Made by a program: the position numbers and the translations under genes. Positions 42,612 to 51,807 of a DNA stretch of 64,000 bases are shown piece after piece; position 1 is the stretch's first letter; each line of letters opens with the position of its first letter. Under the pieces are notes generated by a model, which ran no database searches, was not told the origin of the DNA, and saw only the letters and a list, made by a program, of their open reading frames with translations. Source of the stretch: Ovoidimarina sp038744785. GTDB lineage: Bacteria > Pseudomonadota > Alphaproteobacteria > Rhodobacterales > Rhodobacteraceae. The stretch spans positions 140,118 to 204,117 of the forward strand of contig JBCDLX010000005.1 of the NCBI GenBank assembly GCA_038744785.1, given 5' to 3'.

Positions 42612-43778
42612 TTAGGCCGCTGGCATCCGCTGTTCAACGATTTCGGCGAACCACGAACAGCCTGCCGGGATCACGTCGTCGTTGAAGTTGTATTCAGGGT
42701 GATGGACATGCGCCGTGTCACCATTTCCGACCAGGATATAGGCGCCCGGCCGCTCGTTCAGCATGAATGAAAAATCCTCGCCCCCCATCACAAGGGGTGC
42801 GTCTTCATCGCAATCGCCAGCGACGGCACGGGCCGCATCAGCCGCGTAGACCGTATGCTCTTCGTGGTTGCAGGTAACCGGGTAGTCCCGATCATAGGTC
42901 ACCTCTGCCACTGCCCCGAAGGCCGACGCCACCTGCGTGCAGATCGCCAGAACCCGTTCTTCGGCCAAATCCTGCACTTCTGGGTCATGCGTGCGCACGG
43001 TCCCCTGAAGATGCGCAACCTGCGAAATCACGTTCTGCGCGACGCTGTCGGTGTGAAACGAAGTGATCGACACGACGACCTGTTTTGTCGGATCGACATT
43101 CCGGCTGGCAATCGTCTGAAGCGCCAGGATGACATGGCTTGCGACAACTGTGGCGTCGATCGTTTCATGAGGTTTCGCGGCATGCCCACCCCTGCCCGTG
43201 ATCTTGATATCAAGCCGGTCCGCCGCCGCAAAGAACGGCCCCGGTCTGATCGAAAAAGACCCCAAAGGCCGACCGGGCCAGTTGTGCATGCCGTAAACCT
43301 CGTCGATCCCAAACCGCTCCATCATCCCGTCTTTGACCATCTCGCGCCCACCGCCGCCGCCTTCTTCGGCGGGTTGAAAGATCACCACCGCAGTGCCGTC
43401 AAAGTTCCGTGTCTCGGCAAGGTATTGGGCCGCCCCCAGAAGCATCGCGGTGTGGCCATCGTGACCGCAGGCGTGCATTTTGCCGGGCGTCTTCGACGCG
43501 TAGTCAAGCCCCGTCGCTTCCTCGATTGGAAGTGCATCCATGTCGGCGCGGAGCCCGATCGTGCGGCCCGAGCCGTTCGTTTTGCCCCGGATTACGCCCA
43601 CAACGCCCGTCACACCAATGCCTGTCACGACCTCGTCACACCCAAAGTCCCGCAATTTCTCTGCCACCAGCGCCGAAGTCCTTTGGGTATCGAACATCAG
43701 TTCAGGGTGAGCGTGAATGTCACGGCGCCAGGTTGTGATGTCAGAGTGTAGCTCTGCGAAACGATTTTTAACGGGCAT
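42612..43778 (-). CDS. M20-family amidohydrolase (hippurate hydrolase-like)
   Basis: The 388-aa metallo-enzyme resembles aminoacylase/hippurate hydrolase/IAA-amino acid hydrolases. Metal-site motifs: GLRADMDALPI near 78, HACGHDGHTAM near 105, EEGGGGG near 139 and GGEDFSFML near 355. It should cleave N-acyl or amide bonds of an amino acid derivative; the substrate cannot be inferred from neighbours. The gene is convergent with the glycosyltransferase gene, 73 bases apart. Confidence 0.92.
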   Translation of the reverse strand: MPVKNRFAELHSDITTWRRDIHAHPELMFDTQRTSALVAEKLRDFGCDEVVTGIGVTGVVGVIRGKTNGSGRTIGLRADMDALPIEEATGLDYASKTPGKMHACGHDGHTAMLLGAAQYLAETRNFDGTAVVIFQPAEEGGGGGREMVKDGMMERFGIDEVYGMHNWPGRPLGSFSIRPGPFFAAADRLDIKITGRGGHAAKPHETIDATVVASHVILALQTIASRNVDPTKQVVVSITSFHTDSVAQNVISQVAHLQGTVRTHDPEVQDLAEERVLAICTQVASAFGAVAEVTYDRDYPVTCNHEEHTVYAADAARAVAGDCDEDAPLVMGGEDFSFMLNERPGAYILVGNGDTAHVHHPEYNFNDDVIPAGCSWFAEIVEQRMPAA

Positions 43779-43875
43779 GTCGCGTCCTAAAACGATCCAA
43801 TATGGAAAACAGTTGCGCCGGAATAGGAAGAAACACCCACGGGATCAAGCACCGTACGAAACGCAATGCCTGGAA

Positions 43876-43910
43876 CAAAAAAGAAGCCCCCGACGCGCTG
43901 CGGCGGGGGC
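43876..43910 (-). terminator. Rho-independent terminator of the exported-protein gene
   Basis: Read on the minus strand, GCCCCCG/CGGGGGC (43910-43904 and 43892-43886) form a 7-bp GC stem with an 11-base loop, followed by TTCTTTTTT. It lies 26 bases after the stop of the gene at 43936-44457. Confidence 0.85.
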
Positions 43911-43935
43911 CCTTGGTCTTCGGGTCAGTGACGGA

Positions 43936-44457
43936 TCAGCTTTGGTTCTGGCATTCCGCCGTACGGTCAAGGGCGCGGTTGATGTTTGTGCGGGTCAGGT
44001 CGATGTCGAACCCACCGCCATTCACCGTAATGCCACGCATGGACTTTCGCGTGCGCAGGTCGTTGGCAAGATCGCTACCGGTACCCGACACGATGAATCC
44101 ACCCCAGAAGCCCTGGCGTTCCTGACTGTGTGCCTCGGCGATGTAGCGATTTGGACCCGATTCCAACACAAGCAGCGGATCTCCGCCCGCGTTCTCAGGT
44201 GCTTCACCTGGAATGTAGATCCCAAGGTAGCCAAAATCGTCCGCGCCACCTGCGCCAGTCATAGTCTGCAACGACCCGACCTGAAGCACGATACCTTCTT
44301 CGGTCTGACGCTCCATAAAGCAGCCGCCAGTCGCCGTCGAACGGAAGATATTCCACCCTTCACGGAACTCAAAGAATTCGAAATCCTGTGCCGACGCGCT
44401 GGTCGCAACAACGCACGCGGTCAGTGCAGCCGCCGCAGCGGTTACAAGTCTTTTCAT
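43936..44457 (-). CDS. Periplasmic protein of unknown function
   Basis: A 173-aa protein with a classical signal peptide (MKRLVTAAAAALTACVVATSASA, cleavage about residue 23). The mature part is acidic and Gly-rich with two cysteines (GGCFMER and AECQNQS), no membrane segment and no family I recognise. The ATG at 44457 follows AGGGGAGA, a strong ribosome binding site. It is a monocistronic unit: an inverted repeat lies upstream and a clear terminator downstream. Confidence 0.8.
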   Translation of the reverse strand: MKRLVTAAAAALTACVVATSASAQDFEFFEFREGWNIFRSTATGGCFMERQTEEGIVLQVGSLQTMTGAGGADDFGYLGIYIPGEAPENAGGDPLLVLESGPNRYIAEAHSQERQGFWGGFIVSGTGSDLANDLRTRKSMRGITVNGGGFDIDLTRTNINRALDRTAECQNQS

Positions 44458-44474
44458 CGATCATTCTCCCCTGT

Positions 44475-44510
44475 GTGAAACGTGATCTTAATCACCACGT
44501 CGCGTTTCAC
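44475..44510. repeat. Inverted repeat upstream of the periplasmic protein gene
   Basis: GTGAAACG (44475-44482) and CGTTTCAC (44503-44510) are exact complements separated by 20 bases, with an inner ACGTG/CACGT pair at 44480-44484 and 44496-44500. It is 18 bases upstream of the start codon, so it may be an operator or a leader hairpin. Confidence 0.45.
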
Positions 44511-44562
44511 GAATGCGAAACATGCTCAGTATGCAAGGTTTTGAACCGGTTGCAACATTCGG

Positions 44563-45843
44563 CTATGCAACACGTTTCCGGATACGGCGAACCATGAACC
44601 ACACCAGAAGAACCACAATCGGGGTCACGCCTGCAGTCAGCAATCCCTGAGAGATATTGGCTTCATCCGCGACCGGCCAGATGATGTTGATCGCAAGGTT
44701 GACGGCGTAATAGCTGATCGCCACCACGCTTAACCCCTCGACAGTATGCTGAAGGCGCAGTTGCAGATCAGCGCGCCTGTCCATGGATTCGAGTAGCGCC
44801 TGGTTCTGGGCCGACCGTTCGACATCGACCCGCGTCCGCAGCAAATCGCCCGCCCGCATCGCGCGCTCTGCCATGGCCTGAAGCCGCCCTTCGCCCGCTT
44901 TAACCGTTCGCATTGCCGGGTCAAAACGCCGCATCATAAACTCGCCGAACGTCTGTCGCCCCCCAAACCTTTCTTCGCGCATGATCGCAATACGCTGGTT
45001 CACAAGCGCTTCGTAAGCCCCTGTCGCCCCGAATCGGAAAGCGCTTTGCGCCAGAAGGTTCTCTAATTCGGACGAGATCTTCAGCAGAGCTGTCAATGTG
45101 TCCTCGGCACGCGACGTCTCCCCCGCCATCTCCCCCATCAGGCCGGTCAATTCATTGTCGATCCGGCCCATTTCTGGGCCCAGTTCGCGCACACGGGCAA
45201 GCCCCAGCATTGACATGGACTTGTAAGTCTCGATCTCGCACAGCCGCTGCACGATCCGGCCAAGCCTGCGATCGCCCGCATCAGGCCGGACAAAGACAGC
45301 AAACCGCATATGCCCTGCCGGGTCGATCCGGAAATCACCAGCGACGATCGCGGTGTCGTCCACTACCTGCGAGACGGCAAGGCTTTCCGGCACAAACCAG
45401 TCGGCCAGTTTTTTGGCCACGTCATCGTCGTCCCTGTGAACATCGACCCGGATCAGGGCAGAGGTCATGCGAACGCCAGGCGCCGTCTCAAGCCAATCCT
45501 TTGGAAAAACGTCGAAGACACGGGTATCAAACGGACGGTCGTCATTGTCCGTTCCAAACACAGAATAGGTCACGAACTCTGTGTGGCTTTCCCATTTCAG
45601 CCGGTACTTGCCGATCTCGCCGAACCAATGCGTCGCCCCTGGCTGCGGATGCGCGGCACCGAACCTGTCCAACAGATCGATCAGATGTGCCCGATCGGCC
45701 TCACGGTCGCGTGCAGCGGCATTCTTGGGCTGCTTGATCGCCAGATAGGCCGCCCGGCATGGCGCCGATAACGGCGGAAATGGCCGCGCATGCAGCTCAT
45801 TCGCCAACTTGTAGCGAAGCGGATGATCTTCTGGCCGGGTCAT
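44563..45843 (-). CDS. DUF3422 family membrane protein
   Basis: The 426-aa protein matches DUF3422: HPLRYKLANELHARPFPPL at 6-24, DTRVFDVFPKDW near 138 and a long helical region. Two C-terminal helices (VVAISYYAVNLAINIIW and GVTPIVVLLVWFMV) with a basic end anchor it in the inner membrane with most of the protein in the cytoplasm. No function is known for the family. ATG at 45843 is chosen because it matches relatives; 37 more codons are open upstream. Confidence 0.88.
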   Translation of the reverse strand: MTRPEDHPLRYKLANELHARPFPPLSAPCRAAYLAIKQPKNAAARDREADRAHLIDLLDRFGAAHPQPGATHWFGEIGKYRLKWESHTEFVTYSVFGTDNDDRPFDTRVFDVFPKDWLETAPGVRMTSALIRVDVHRDDDDVAKKLADWFVPESLAVSQVVDDTAIVAGDFRIDPAGHMRFAVFVRPDAGDRRLGRIVQRLCEIETYKSMSMLGLARVRELGPEMGRIDNELTGLMGEMAGETSRAEDTLTALLKISSELENLLAQSAFRFGATGAYEALVNQRIAIMREERFGGRQTFGEFMMRRFDPAMRTVKAGEGRLQAMAERAMRAGDLLRTRVDVERSAQNQALLESMDRRADLQLRLQHTVEGLSVVAISYYAVNLAINIIWPVADEANISQGLLTAGVTPIVVLLVWFMVRRIRKRVA

Positions 45844-46020
45844 GGGCGCATAACCTAGTCGGAATTGCCAACCTGTAAACGAAAAAATGCAAGCATTCTG
45901 GCCACTTAAAGGTACACCATCGTAGACCGAACAACCAAGGTCGCAAACAGACAAGACCTAACGCCTCCAGCCATGCGCGGCTGCGGCAAAGAAGACTGGA
46001 ATGAAAACGGGGAGGTGGCG

Positions 46021-46977
46021 ATGCGCATCGGTTTCATCGGGCTGGGAAATGTCGGTGGCAAGCTGGCAGGCAGCCTTTTGCGAAATGGGTACGATCTGAC
46101 GGTGCGCGACCTTGACAGGGACGCGGCAGGGCCGTTTCTTGCCGGCGGCGCGACATGGGCAGAGAGCCCCCGATTGATGGCCGAAACATGTGATATGGTC
46201 ATCACGTGCCTGCCTTCTCCGGCGGCCTGCGCCACTGTCATGGAAGCCAAGGACGGTCTTCTCATGGGTCTCGGGCCGGGCAAGATCTGGGCGGAAATGT
46301 CGACGACCGACGCGAATGAGGTGCGCCGTATTGCGGATCTGGTCACGGCGCGGGGCGCCGAAGCAGTGGATTGTCCCGTCTCGGGTGGATGCCATCGGGC
46401 GGCAACCGGGAACATCTCGATCTTTGCAGGCGCACCGCGCGAGACGTTCGAGCGGGTGCTGCCGGTCCTGACAATCCTCGGCCGCCGGGTTCTGCATACT
46501 GGCGACGTGGGCTCCGCGTCCGTTCTGAAAGTACTGACAAATTATCTTGCGACAGCAAACCTTGTCAGCCTCGCCGAAGCGCTCACCACGGCAAAGGCCG
46601 CGGGAATGGACCTTGCAATAACCTACGAGGCGATCCGAATTTCGTCAGGCACCTCATTCGTCCATGAAACTGAAAGCCAGGTGATCCTGAACGGGTCCCG
46701 CGACATCAACTTCACAATGGACCTGGTTCTGAAAGACATCGGTCTTTTTCAGGACATTGCCGAAGAGAATGGCGTGCCCCTCTCGCTCTCACCGCTCCTG
46801 GTTGGATTGTTCCGCGAAGCCATCGACGTCTATGGCGCCCGCGAGTTTTCACCGAACATCATCCGCCGGTACGAAGAGCCGACCGGGCTCGCCATACGGG
46901 CGCCCGGCTTTCCACCAGAAATGGTGGATGACGAACCCGAAGAGCCTGGATACGAAGTCACGCCAAAACGGGTATGA
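46021..46977 (+). CDS. NAD(P)-dependent beta-hydroxyacid dehydrogenase (3-hydroxyisobutyrate dehydrogenase family)
   Basis: The 318-aa enzyme has the Rossmann motif GFIGLGNVGGKLAGSLL at 4-20, the substrate loop DCPVSGGCHRAATG near 118 and the catalytic lysine segment SASVLKVLTNYLATANL near 166. It probably oxidises a small beta-hydroxyacid such as 3-hydroxyisobutyrate or tartronate semialdehyde. ATG at 46021 follows GGGGAGG. The C-terminus has an acidic tail not typical of the family core. It stands alone, divergent from the DUF3422 gene. Confidence 0.9.
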   Translation: MRIGFIGLGNVGGKLAGSLLRNGYDLTVRDLDRDAAGPFLAGGATWAESPRLMAETCDMVITCLPSPAACATVMEAKDGLLMGLGPGKIWAEMSTTDANEVRRIADLVTARGAEAVDCPVSGGCHRAATGNISIFAGAPRETFERVLPVLTILGRRVLHTGDVGSASVLKVLTNYLATANLVSLAEALTTAKAAGMDLAITYEAIRISSGTSFVHETESQVILNGSRDINFTMDLVLKDIGLFQDIAEENGVPLSLSPLLVGLFREAIDVYGAREFSPNIIRRYEEPTGLAIRAPGFPPEMVDDEPEEPGYEVTPKRV

Positions 46978-47010
46978 TCCTTCATCCTGGCAAAATACTC
47001 CGGGGAGGTT

Positions 47011-47031
47011 CGGAGGGGCAGAGCCCCTCCG
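47011..47031. terminator. Strong GC hairpin between convergent genes
   Basis: CGGAGGGGC and GCCCCTCCG form a perfect 9-bp stem with a 3-base loop. There is no T-tract. It probably stops transcription from both sides. With the preceding CATCCTGGCAAAATACTC it resembles a short intergenic element I recall from many Rhodobacteraceae genomes. Confidence 0.55.
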
Positions 47032-47068
47032 ATGGGTCGGATCGCCACACGCGATACGAAGCACAGCT

Positions 47069-47977
47069 TCAGGCCAGATGCTCGCTAAAGAATGCAAGCG
47101 TTCGGTTCCACGCGAGGGTCGCTGCCTCTTCGTCGTAGCGGGGCGTGGTGTCGTTATGGAAACCGTGGTTCACGTCCGGATAGAAATGCACGCTGAACTC
47201 CTTTTGGTGTTCGCGCAGCGCCGCTGAATAGGCGGCCCAACCCTCATTGATGCGATCATCCAGACCCGCATAGTGGATCATAAGCGGCGCTTCGATCGCC
47301 GGGACATCGGCGGCATCGGGCTGGCGGCCGTAGAACGGCACCGAAGCCGCAAGATCGGGATAGGCCACGGCCAGTGCGTTGCATACACCGCCACCGTAGC
47401 AAAACCCCACCGCCCCTACTTTACCCGTCGAACCATCGTGATCGCGCAAATATTCGTAGGCTGCAAAGAAGTCTTCCATCAGCTTCGCGCGGTCCAGTTC
47501 ACGCTGCATCTCGCGGCCCTGCTCGTCCGTTCCTGGGTAACCGCCAAGCGGCGTCAGGCCATCTGGCCCAAAAGCCAGATATCCGGCCTTGGCCGCGCGC
47601 CGGACGACATCCTCGATATACGGGTTCAGACCGCGGTTTTCGTGCACGACAAGCACCGCCGGAAGTGGCCCTGACACATCGGACGGCCTGGCCATTAAGC
47701 CACGGATCGTTCCGTGGCCTTGCGCGCTTTCATACTCTGCCACCATCGTCTCGATCGACGGATCATCTGTGGCAACCTGCTGCGCCAAAGCGTAGTTCGG
47801 CTGCAGCTGCTCAAGGAGCATCGCGCCGGTGACACCGGCGGCCGCGTACTTTCCGGCCTGTGAGATGAACTGTCGTTTGGTCAGTTTACCGTGCACGTAG
47901 CCATCGAAAATCTCAAGAATGCGCGGGTCGAAATCGCTGGCCTTCTTGCGGGGCGACGGCGTTTGCTGAACGTTCAT
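47069..47977 (-). CDS. Dienelactone hydrolase family protein with N-terminal export-like region
   Basis: The 302-aa alpha/beta hydrolase has the Cys nucleophile elbow GFCYGGG near 177, an Asp in HYAGLDDRINEG near 243 and the His in NHGFHND near 277, the dienelactone hydrolase triad. The first about 65 residues are extra: KLTKRQFISQAGKYAAAGVTGAML resembles a Tat signal with Lys-Arg instead of Arg-Arg. Export is thus possible but unsure. Natural substrate unknown. Convergent with the dehydrogenase gene across a hairpin. Confidence 0.9.
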   Translation of the reverse strand: MNVQQTPSPRKKASDFDPRILEIFDGYVHGKLTKRQFISQAGKYAAAGVTGAMLLEQLQPNYALAQQVATDDPSIETMVAEYESAQGHGTIRGLMARPSDVSGPLPAVLVVHENRGLNPYIEDVVRRAAKAGYLAFGPDGLTPLGGYPGTDEQGREMQRELDRAKLMEDFFAAYEYLRDHDGSTGKVGAVGFCYGGGVCNALAVAYPDLAASVPFYGRQPDAADVPAIEAPLMIHYAGLDDRINEGWAAYSAALREHQKEFSVHFYPDVNHGFHNDTTPRYDEEAATLAWNRTLAFFSEHLA

Positions 47978-48044
47978 GGCAAGTCTCCGGTCCGGGGTAC
48001 GATAGTCAAACTACCGCAGTTCGGGCCAAACGCCAAAACCCAAA

Positions 48045-48077
48045 GCGGGCGGACCTGAAAACCCCAAGCCCGCCCGC
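48045..48077 (-). terminator. Probable terminator of the pnt operon
   Basis: On the minus strand GCGGGCGG (48077-48070) pairs with CCGCCCGC (48052-48045) across a 17-base loop, followed by TTTGGGTTTTGG. It lies 30 bases after the pntB stop. The T-run is interrupted, so termination may be incomplete. Confidence 0.6.
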
Positions 48078-48106
48078 ATGAAACGGTTCGTGAGGTGCTC
48101 CCCTCG

Positions 48107-49543
48107 TCACTCGATCTTCGGCAGAAGGGTGTCGAGCGAAGCTTTCGCATCGCCGTAGAACATCCGCGTATTTTCTTTGAAGAACAGCGGGTTCTCGATT
48201 CCGGAGTAGCCCGTGCCCTGCCCGCGCTTCATCACGAATGTTTGCTTGGCCTTCCAGACCTCCAGAACGGGCATGCCCGCGATCGGCGAATTGGGGTCGT
48301 CCTGTGCCGCCGGGTTCACGATGTCATTTGAACCGATCACGATAGAGACATCGGTATCCGGGAAGTCATCGTTGATCTCATCCATCTCAAGCACGATATC
48401 ATAGGGCACCTTCGCCTCAGCCAAGAGCACGTTCATATGCCCCGGCAGGCGTCCGGCAACGGGGTGAATGCCAAAGCGCACTTCTTTTCCTTGCGCGCGC
48501 AGCTTGCGCACCAGATCGGACACCGCGCCTTGGGCCTGCGCAACCGCCATTCCGTATCCCGGCACGATGATCACGCTATCGGCCTCGTTCAGGGACGCCG
48601 CAACGCCGTCCACGTCGATCGCGACCATCTCGCCCTCGACTTCGGCTGCCGGGCCACTTGCGCCGCCGAAACCGCCCAGAATGACACTGACAAACTGACG
48701 GTTCATTGCCTTACACATAATGTAGCTCAGGATCGCACCCGACGAACCAACAAGCGCGCCAACCACGATCAAGAGATCGTTCGATAGCGAGAACCCGATC
48801 GCTGCCGCCGCCCAGCCGGAATAGCTGTTCAGCATCGAAACGACGACGGGCATATCCGCCCCGCCAATACCCATGATAAGATGGTAGCCGATGAAGAAGG
48901 CCAGGATCGCTACAAGGAACAAGGGCCAGGTTGCCCCGCTTGACAGGTAGACGACCGCAAAGACCACCGACAAGATTGCCGCGCCGGCGTTCAATAGATG
49001 CCCGCCCGGCAGTTTGGTCGCCGCCGAGTTCACACGCCCTGCAAGCTTCCCATAGGCGATGACCGACCCGGTGAACGTAACCGCGCCGATCCAGATCCCC
49101 AGCAGTAACTCGATCCTGAGAATGTTGATCTCGACCGGGGTCTTTTTGGCGACAAGAGCCGCAAACCCCCGAAGATCATCGCCGCCGCCATCGGCCAGCG
49201 CGCGCGCAACATTCCCAATCTCGAAATCCGCATTGAACCCGACGAAGACCGCCGCGAGCCCCACAAGCGAGTGCATGATCGCGACAAGCTCGGGCATCTG
49301 CGTCATCTGCACTTTGGTGGCAAGCTGATAGCCGATGGCCGCGCCGCCCGCGATCAGGATCAGGGACAGGACCCAAAGCCCCTGCCCCGGCCCGATCAAG
49401 GTCGCAACAACCGCAATCGCCATCCCGACGATCCCGTACCAGACCGCGCGCTTGGCGCTCTCTTGCCCCGAAAGGCCGCCGAGCGAGAGAATGAAAAGAA
49501 CTGCCGCGACGACATAGGCCGCTGTCGTGAATCCGAAGTCCAT
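48107..49543 (-). CDS. pntB: NAD(P) transhydrogenase subunit beta
   Basis: PntB with PntA forms the proton-translocating transhydrogenase that makes NADPH from NADH at the inner membrane. The 478-aa protein has about nine helices in the N-terminal two thirds and a C-terminal NADP(H) domain (VIIVPGYGMAVAQAQ near 327; GANDIVNP-like stretch near 423, here SNDIVNPAA; KRGQGTGYSGIENPLF near 440). It begins 17 bases after the pntA stop. Confidence 0.97.
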   Translation of the reverse strand: MDFGFTTAAYVVAAVLFILSLGGLSGQESAKRAVWYGIVGMAIAVVATLIGPGQGLWVLSLILIAGGAAIGYQLATKVQMTQMPELVAIMHSLVGLAAVFVGFNADFEIGNVARALADGGGDDLRGFAALVAKKTPVEINILRIELLLGIWIGAVTFTGSVIAYGKLAGRVNSAATKLPGGHLLNAGAAILSVVFAVVYLSSGATWPLFLVAILAFFIGYHLIMGIGGADMPVVVSMLNSYSGWAAAAIGFSLSNDLLIVVGALVGSSGAILSYIMCKAMNRQFVSVILGGFGGASGPAAEVEGEMVAIDVDGVAASLNEADSVIIVPGYGMAVAQAQGAVSDLVRKLRAQGKEVRFGIHPVAGRLPGHMNVLLAEAKVPYDIVLEMDEINDDFPDTDVSIVIGSNDIVNPAAQDDPNSPIAGMPVLEVWKAKQTFVMKRGQGTGYSGIENPLFFKENTRMFYGDAKASLDTLLPKIE

Positions 49544-49560
49544 CTGCCCTGCTCCGCGCT

Positions 49561-51135
49561 TTAGGATTTCTGGAACATGGCGAGCATGCGCCGTGTGACG
49601 AGGAAGCCGCCGAAGATATTGATCGCGGCCATGAACACCGCCAAGGCGGCAAGGATGGATACAAGGATCGAGTTCGATCCGATCTGCATGAGCGCGCCAA
49701 GGATGATGATCGACGAGATCGCGTTCGTCACCGCCATCAATGGCGTGTGCAGCGCGTGGCTAACGCCCCAGATCACCTGGAAGCCAACAAAGACCGACAA
49801 CACGAAGACGATAAAGTGCTGCATGAAGCTTGCGGGCGTATAAAGCCCCGCAAGCAGGATCAGCGCCCCGCCAATTGCGATCAGCGCAACCTGGTTTCGG
49901 GTCTGCTGCTTGAAGGCTGCGATTTCTGCGGCCCGCTTTTCTTCGGGCGTCAGTTCCTTTGGCTTTTCCTTAGGCTTTTGCGCCGCAATGGCCGCGACCT
50001 TGGGCGGCGGCGGCGGGAATGTGATCTCGCCCGCATGGGTAACCGTGGCGCCCCGGATCACATCGTCTTCCATGTCATGATTGACGACGCCATCCTTCTC
50101 GGGCGTCAGATCGGTCATCATGTGACGGATATTCGTGGCGTAGAGCGTCGAAGACTGGGTCGCCATCCGACTTGGGAAATCAGTGTAGCCGACGATGGTG
50201 ACACCGTTATCGGTCACGATCTTTTCGTCCGCGATGGTCAGTTCACAGTTTCCGCCGCGTTCGGCAGCAAGATCGACAATCACCGACCCGGGCTTCATCG
50301 CCTCAACCATGTCCTTCGTCCACAGAACCGGCGCGTCCCGGCCCGGGATCAAGGCCGTGGTGATGACAATGTCGATATCGGGCGCAAGCTCGCGGAATTT
50401 GGCAAGCTGCGCTTCGCGGAACTCGGGTGAAGACGGGGCCGCGTAGCCGCCGGTTGCGGCGCCGTCCGTCTGTTCTTCGTCGAACTCGAGGAACACGAAC
50501 TCGGCGCCCATCGATTCGATTTGTTCGGCAACCTCGGGGCGCACATCGAAGGCCAGCGTAATCGCACCAAGCGATGTCGAGGTGCCAATCGCGGCAAGCC
50601 CCGCCACACCGGCGCCGACGATCAGAACCTTTGCGGGGGGCACTTTACCTGCTGCGGTGACCTGACCGGTAAAGAAGCGACCGAAATTGTTCCCGGCTTC
50701 GATCACCGCGCGGTATCCAGCGATATTCGCCATCGACGAAAGCGCGTCCATCTTCTGCGCCCGGCTGATCCGGGGCACCATGTCCATCGCGATCACGGTG
50801 GCGGATTTCTTGTTCGCGGCCTCTAGAAGCTTCTCGCTTTGGGCAGGATAGAAGAAAGAAATCAGGGTCTTGTCCACCGTCAGCCGCTTGATCTCGGCAT
50901 CGGTGGGCGGCCGAACCTTCGCGATGATATCGGCCGATTTCCACAATTCCGCAGCGGTCCTCACAACCGCCACACCGGCGTCCTCATAGGCCGCGTCGGT
51001 AAACCCTGCTGCGGCACCCGACCCTGCTTCGATCAGGCATTCGTGCCCAAGTTTCTGCAGCTGCCGTGCACTGTCAGGGGTCATCGCAACGCGATCCTCG
51101 CCTGCAAACGTCTCTTTCGGTGTGCCGATTTTCAT
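49561..51135 (-). CDS. pntA: NAD(P) transhydrogenase subunit alpha
   Basis: PntA carries the NAD(H)-binding domain I and part of the membrane domain. The 524-aa protein has KIGTPKETFAGEDRVAMTP at the start, the Rossmann motif VLIVGAGVAGLAAIGTS near 170, a Lys/Pro/Glu-rich linker near 385-405 and four C-terminal helices. It is the undivided form as in E. coli, not the PntAA/PntAB split of Rhodospirillum. The ATG is at 51135 in a 109-bp gap to the next gene, where the operon promoter should be. Confidence 0.97.
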   Translation of the reverse strand: MKIGTPKETFAGEDRVAMTPDSARQLQKLGHECLIEAGSGAAAGFTDAAYEDAGVAVVRTAAELWKSADIIAKVRPPTDAEIKRLTVDKTLISFFYPAQSEKLLEAANKKSATVIAMDMVPRISRAQKMDALSSMANIAGYRAVIEAGNNFGRFFTGQVTAAGKVPPAKVLIVGAGVAGLAAIGTSTSLGAITLAFDVRPEVAEQIESMGAEFVFLEFDEEQTDGAATGGYAAPSSPEFREAQLAKFRELAPDIDIVITTALIPGRDAPVLWTKDMVEAMKPGSVIVDLAAERGGNCELTIADEKIVTDNGVTIVGYTDFPSRMATQSSTLYATNIRHMMTDLTPEKDGVVNHDMEDDVIRGATVTHAGEITFPPPPPKVAAIAAQKPKEKPKELTPEEKRAAEIAAFKQQTRNQVALIAIGGALILLAGLYTPASFMQHFIVFVLSVFVGFQVIWGVSHALHTPLMAVTNAISSIIILGALMQIGSNSILVSILAALAVFMAAINIFGGFLVTRRMLAMFQKS

Positions 51136-51244
51136 CAGGTCTGTCCCTTTTCTCCGGTGCGAGCCACCGGTTAGGTTTTGGGTCGCATTTCGAGAAGTTC
51201 AAATAACCGGCGCGCCGAAAGTTCACAAGCAAGTAACCAATCAG

Positions 51245-51691
51245 TTACAACCAGCGTCGGACTGCTGTCTTATAGTTCTGGAATTCCGAAGGGAACTCTT
51301 GGTGAAGCCGCGCTTCTTCTGCAGCGATGAAACGCTTAGAGATCAAGATCATAAAGACCGGCACAAGGACAGTCGACGGCACCGCCTGCCACCACAGCAC
51401 ACAACCAAGCAAGATGGCGGTGTCGCCCAGATAAATCGGATTTCGGGTTCGGGCAAAAACACCGGTGGTCACGATGGCTGACGGCATCTGGTGTGGGATG
51501 ACCGTCGTCCTATGACGGTGAAACTCGACGACAGCGGCGGCCGCCAACACCACCCCGGCAAGGATCAGAAGCGCCCCCAAGGGCGGCGCCCAGGGTCCAA
51601 ACCCGCCAATCGGCAGAAATCGCGCCTGCATCCAGGTGAGCGCGGCAAATCCCACAAGCCAAACGGGGGGAAGATCGATCCACTTTAGCAT
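51245..51691 (-). CDS. Isoprenylcysteine carboxyl methyltransferase-like membrane protein
   Basis: The 148-aa protein has four or so hydrophobic helices and the ICMT/PEMT-type motifs: TTGVFARTRNPIYLGD near 74-89 and EEARLHQEFPSEFQNY near 124. These bind S-adenosylmethionine in the membrane methyltransferase family. Bacterial members have unknown acceptors, as prenylated proteins are absent. It is upstream of pntA on the same strand and divergent from kynU. Confidence 0.88.
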   Translation of the reverse strand: MLKWIDLPPVWLVGFAALTWMQARFLPIGGFGPWAPPLGALLILAGVVLAAAAVVEFHRHRTTVIPHQMPSAIVTTGVFARTRNPIYLGDTAILLGCVLWWQAVPSTVLVPVFMILISKRFIAAEEARLHQEFPSEFQNYKTAVRRWL

Positions 51692-51807
51692 CGCTGCAGT
51701 TAACCACCCGCATCATGTGCTGCCAATTCCCCTCGCCTCTTCTTTACTTTCGAAATATTGCGGGAGGCGGGGTGGAAACGGCCCCTCAACATGATCAGAG
51801 CACCAGA

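Noticed and set aside
43779..43875. Short gene between the M20 hydrolase and the terminator
   Set aside because: Only brief frames without start signals; the stretch looks like promoter and spacer sequence.
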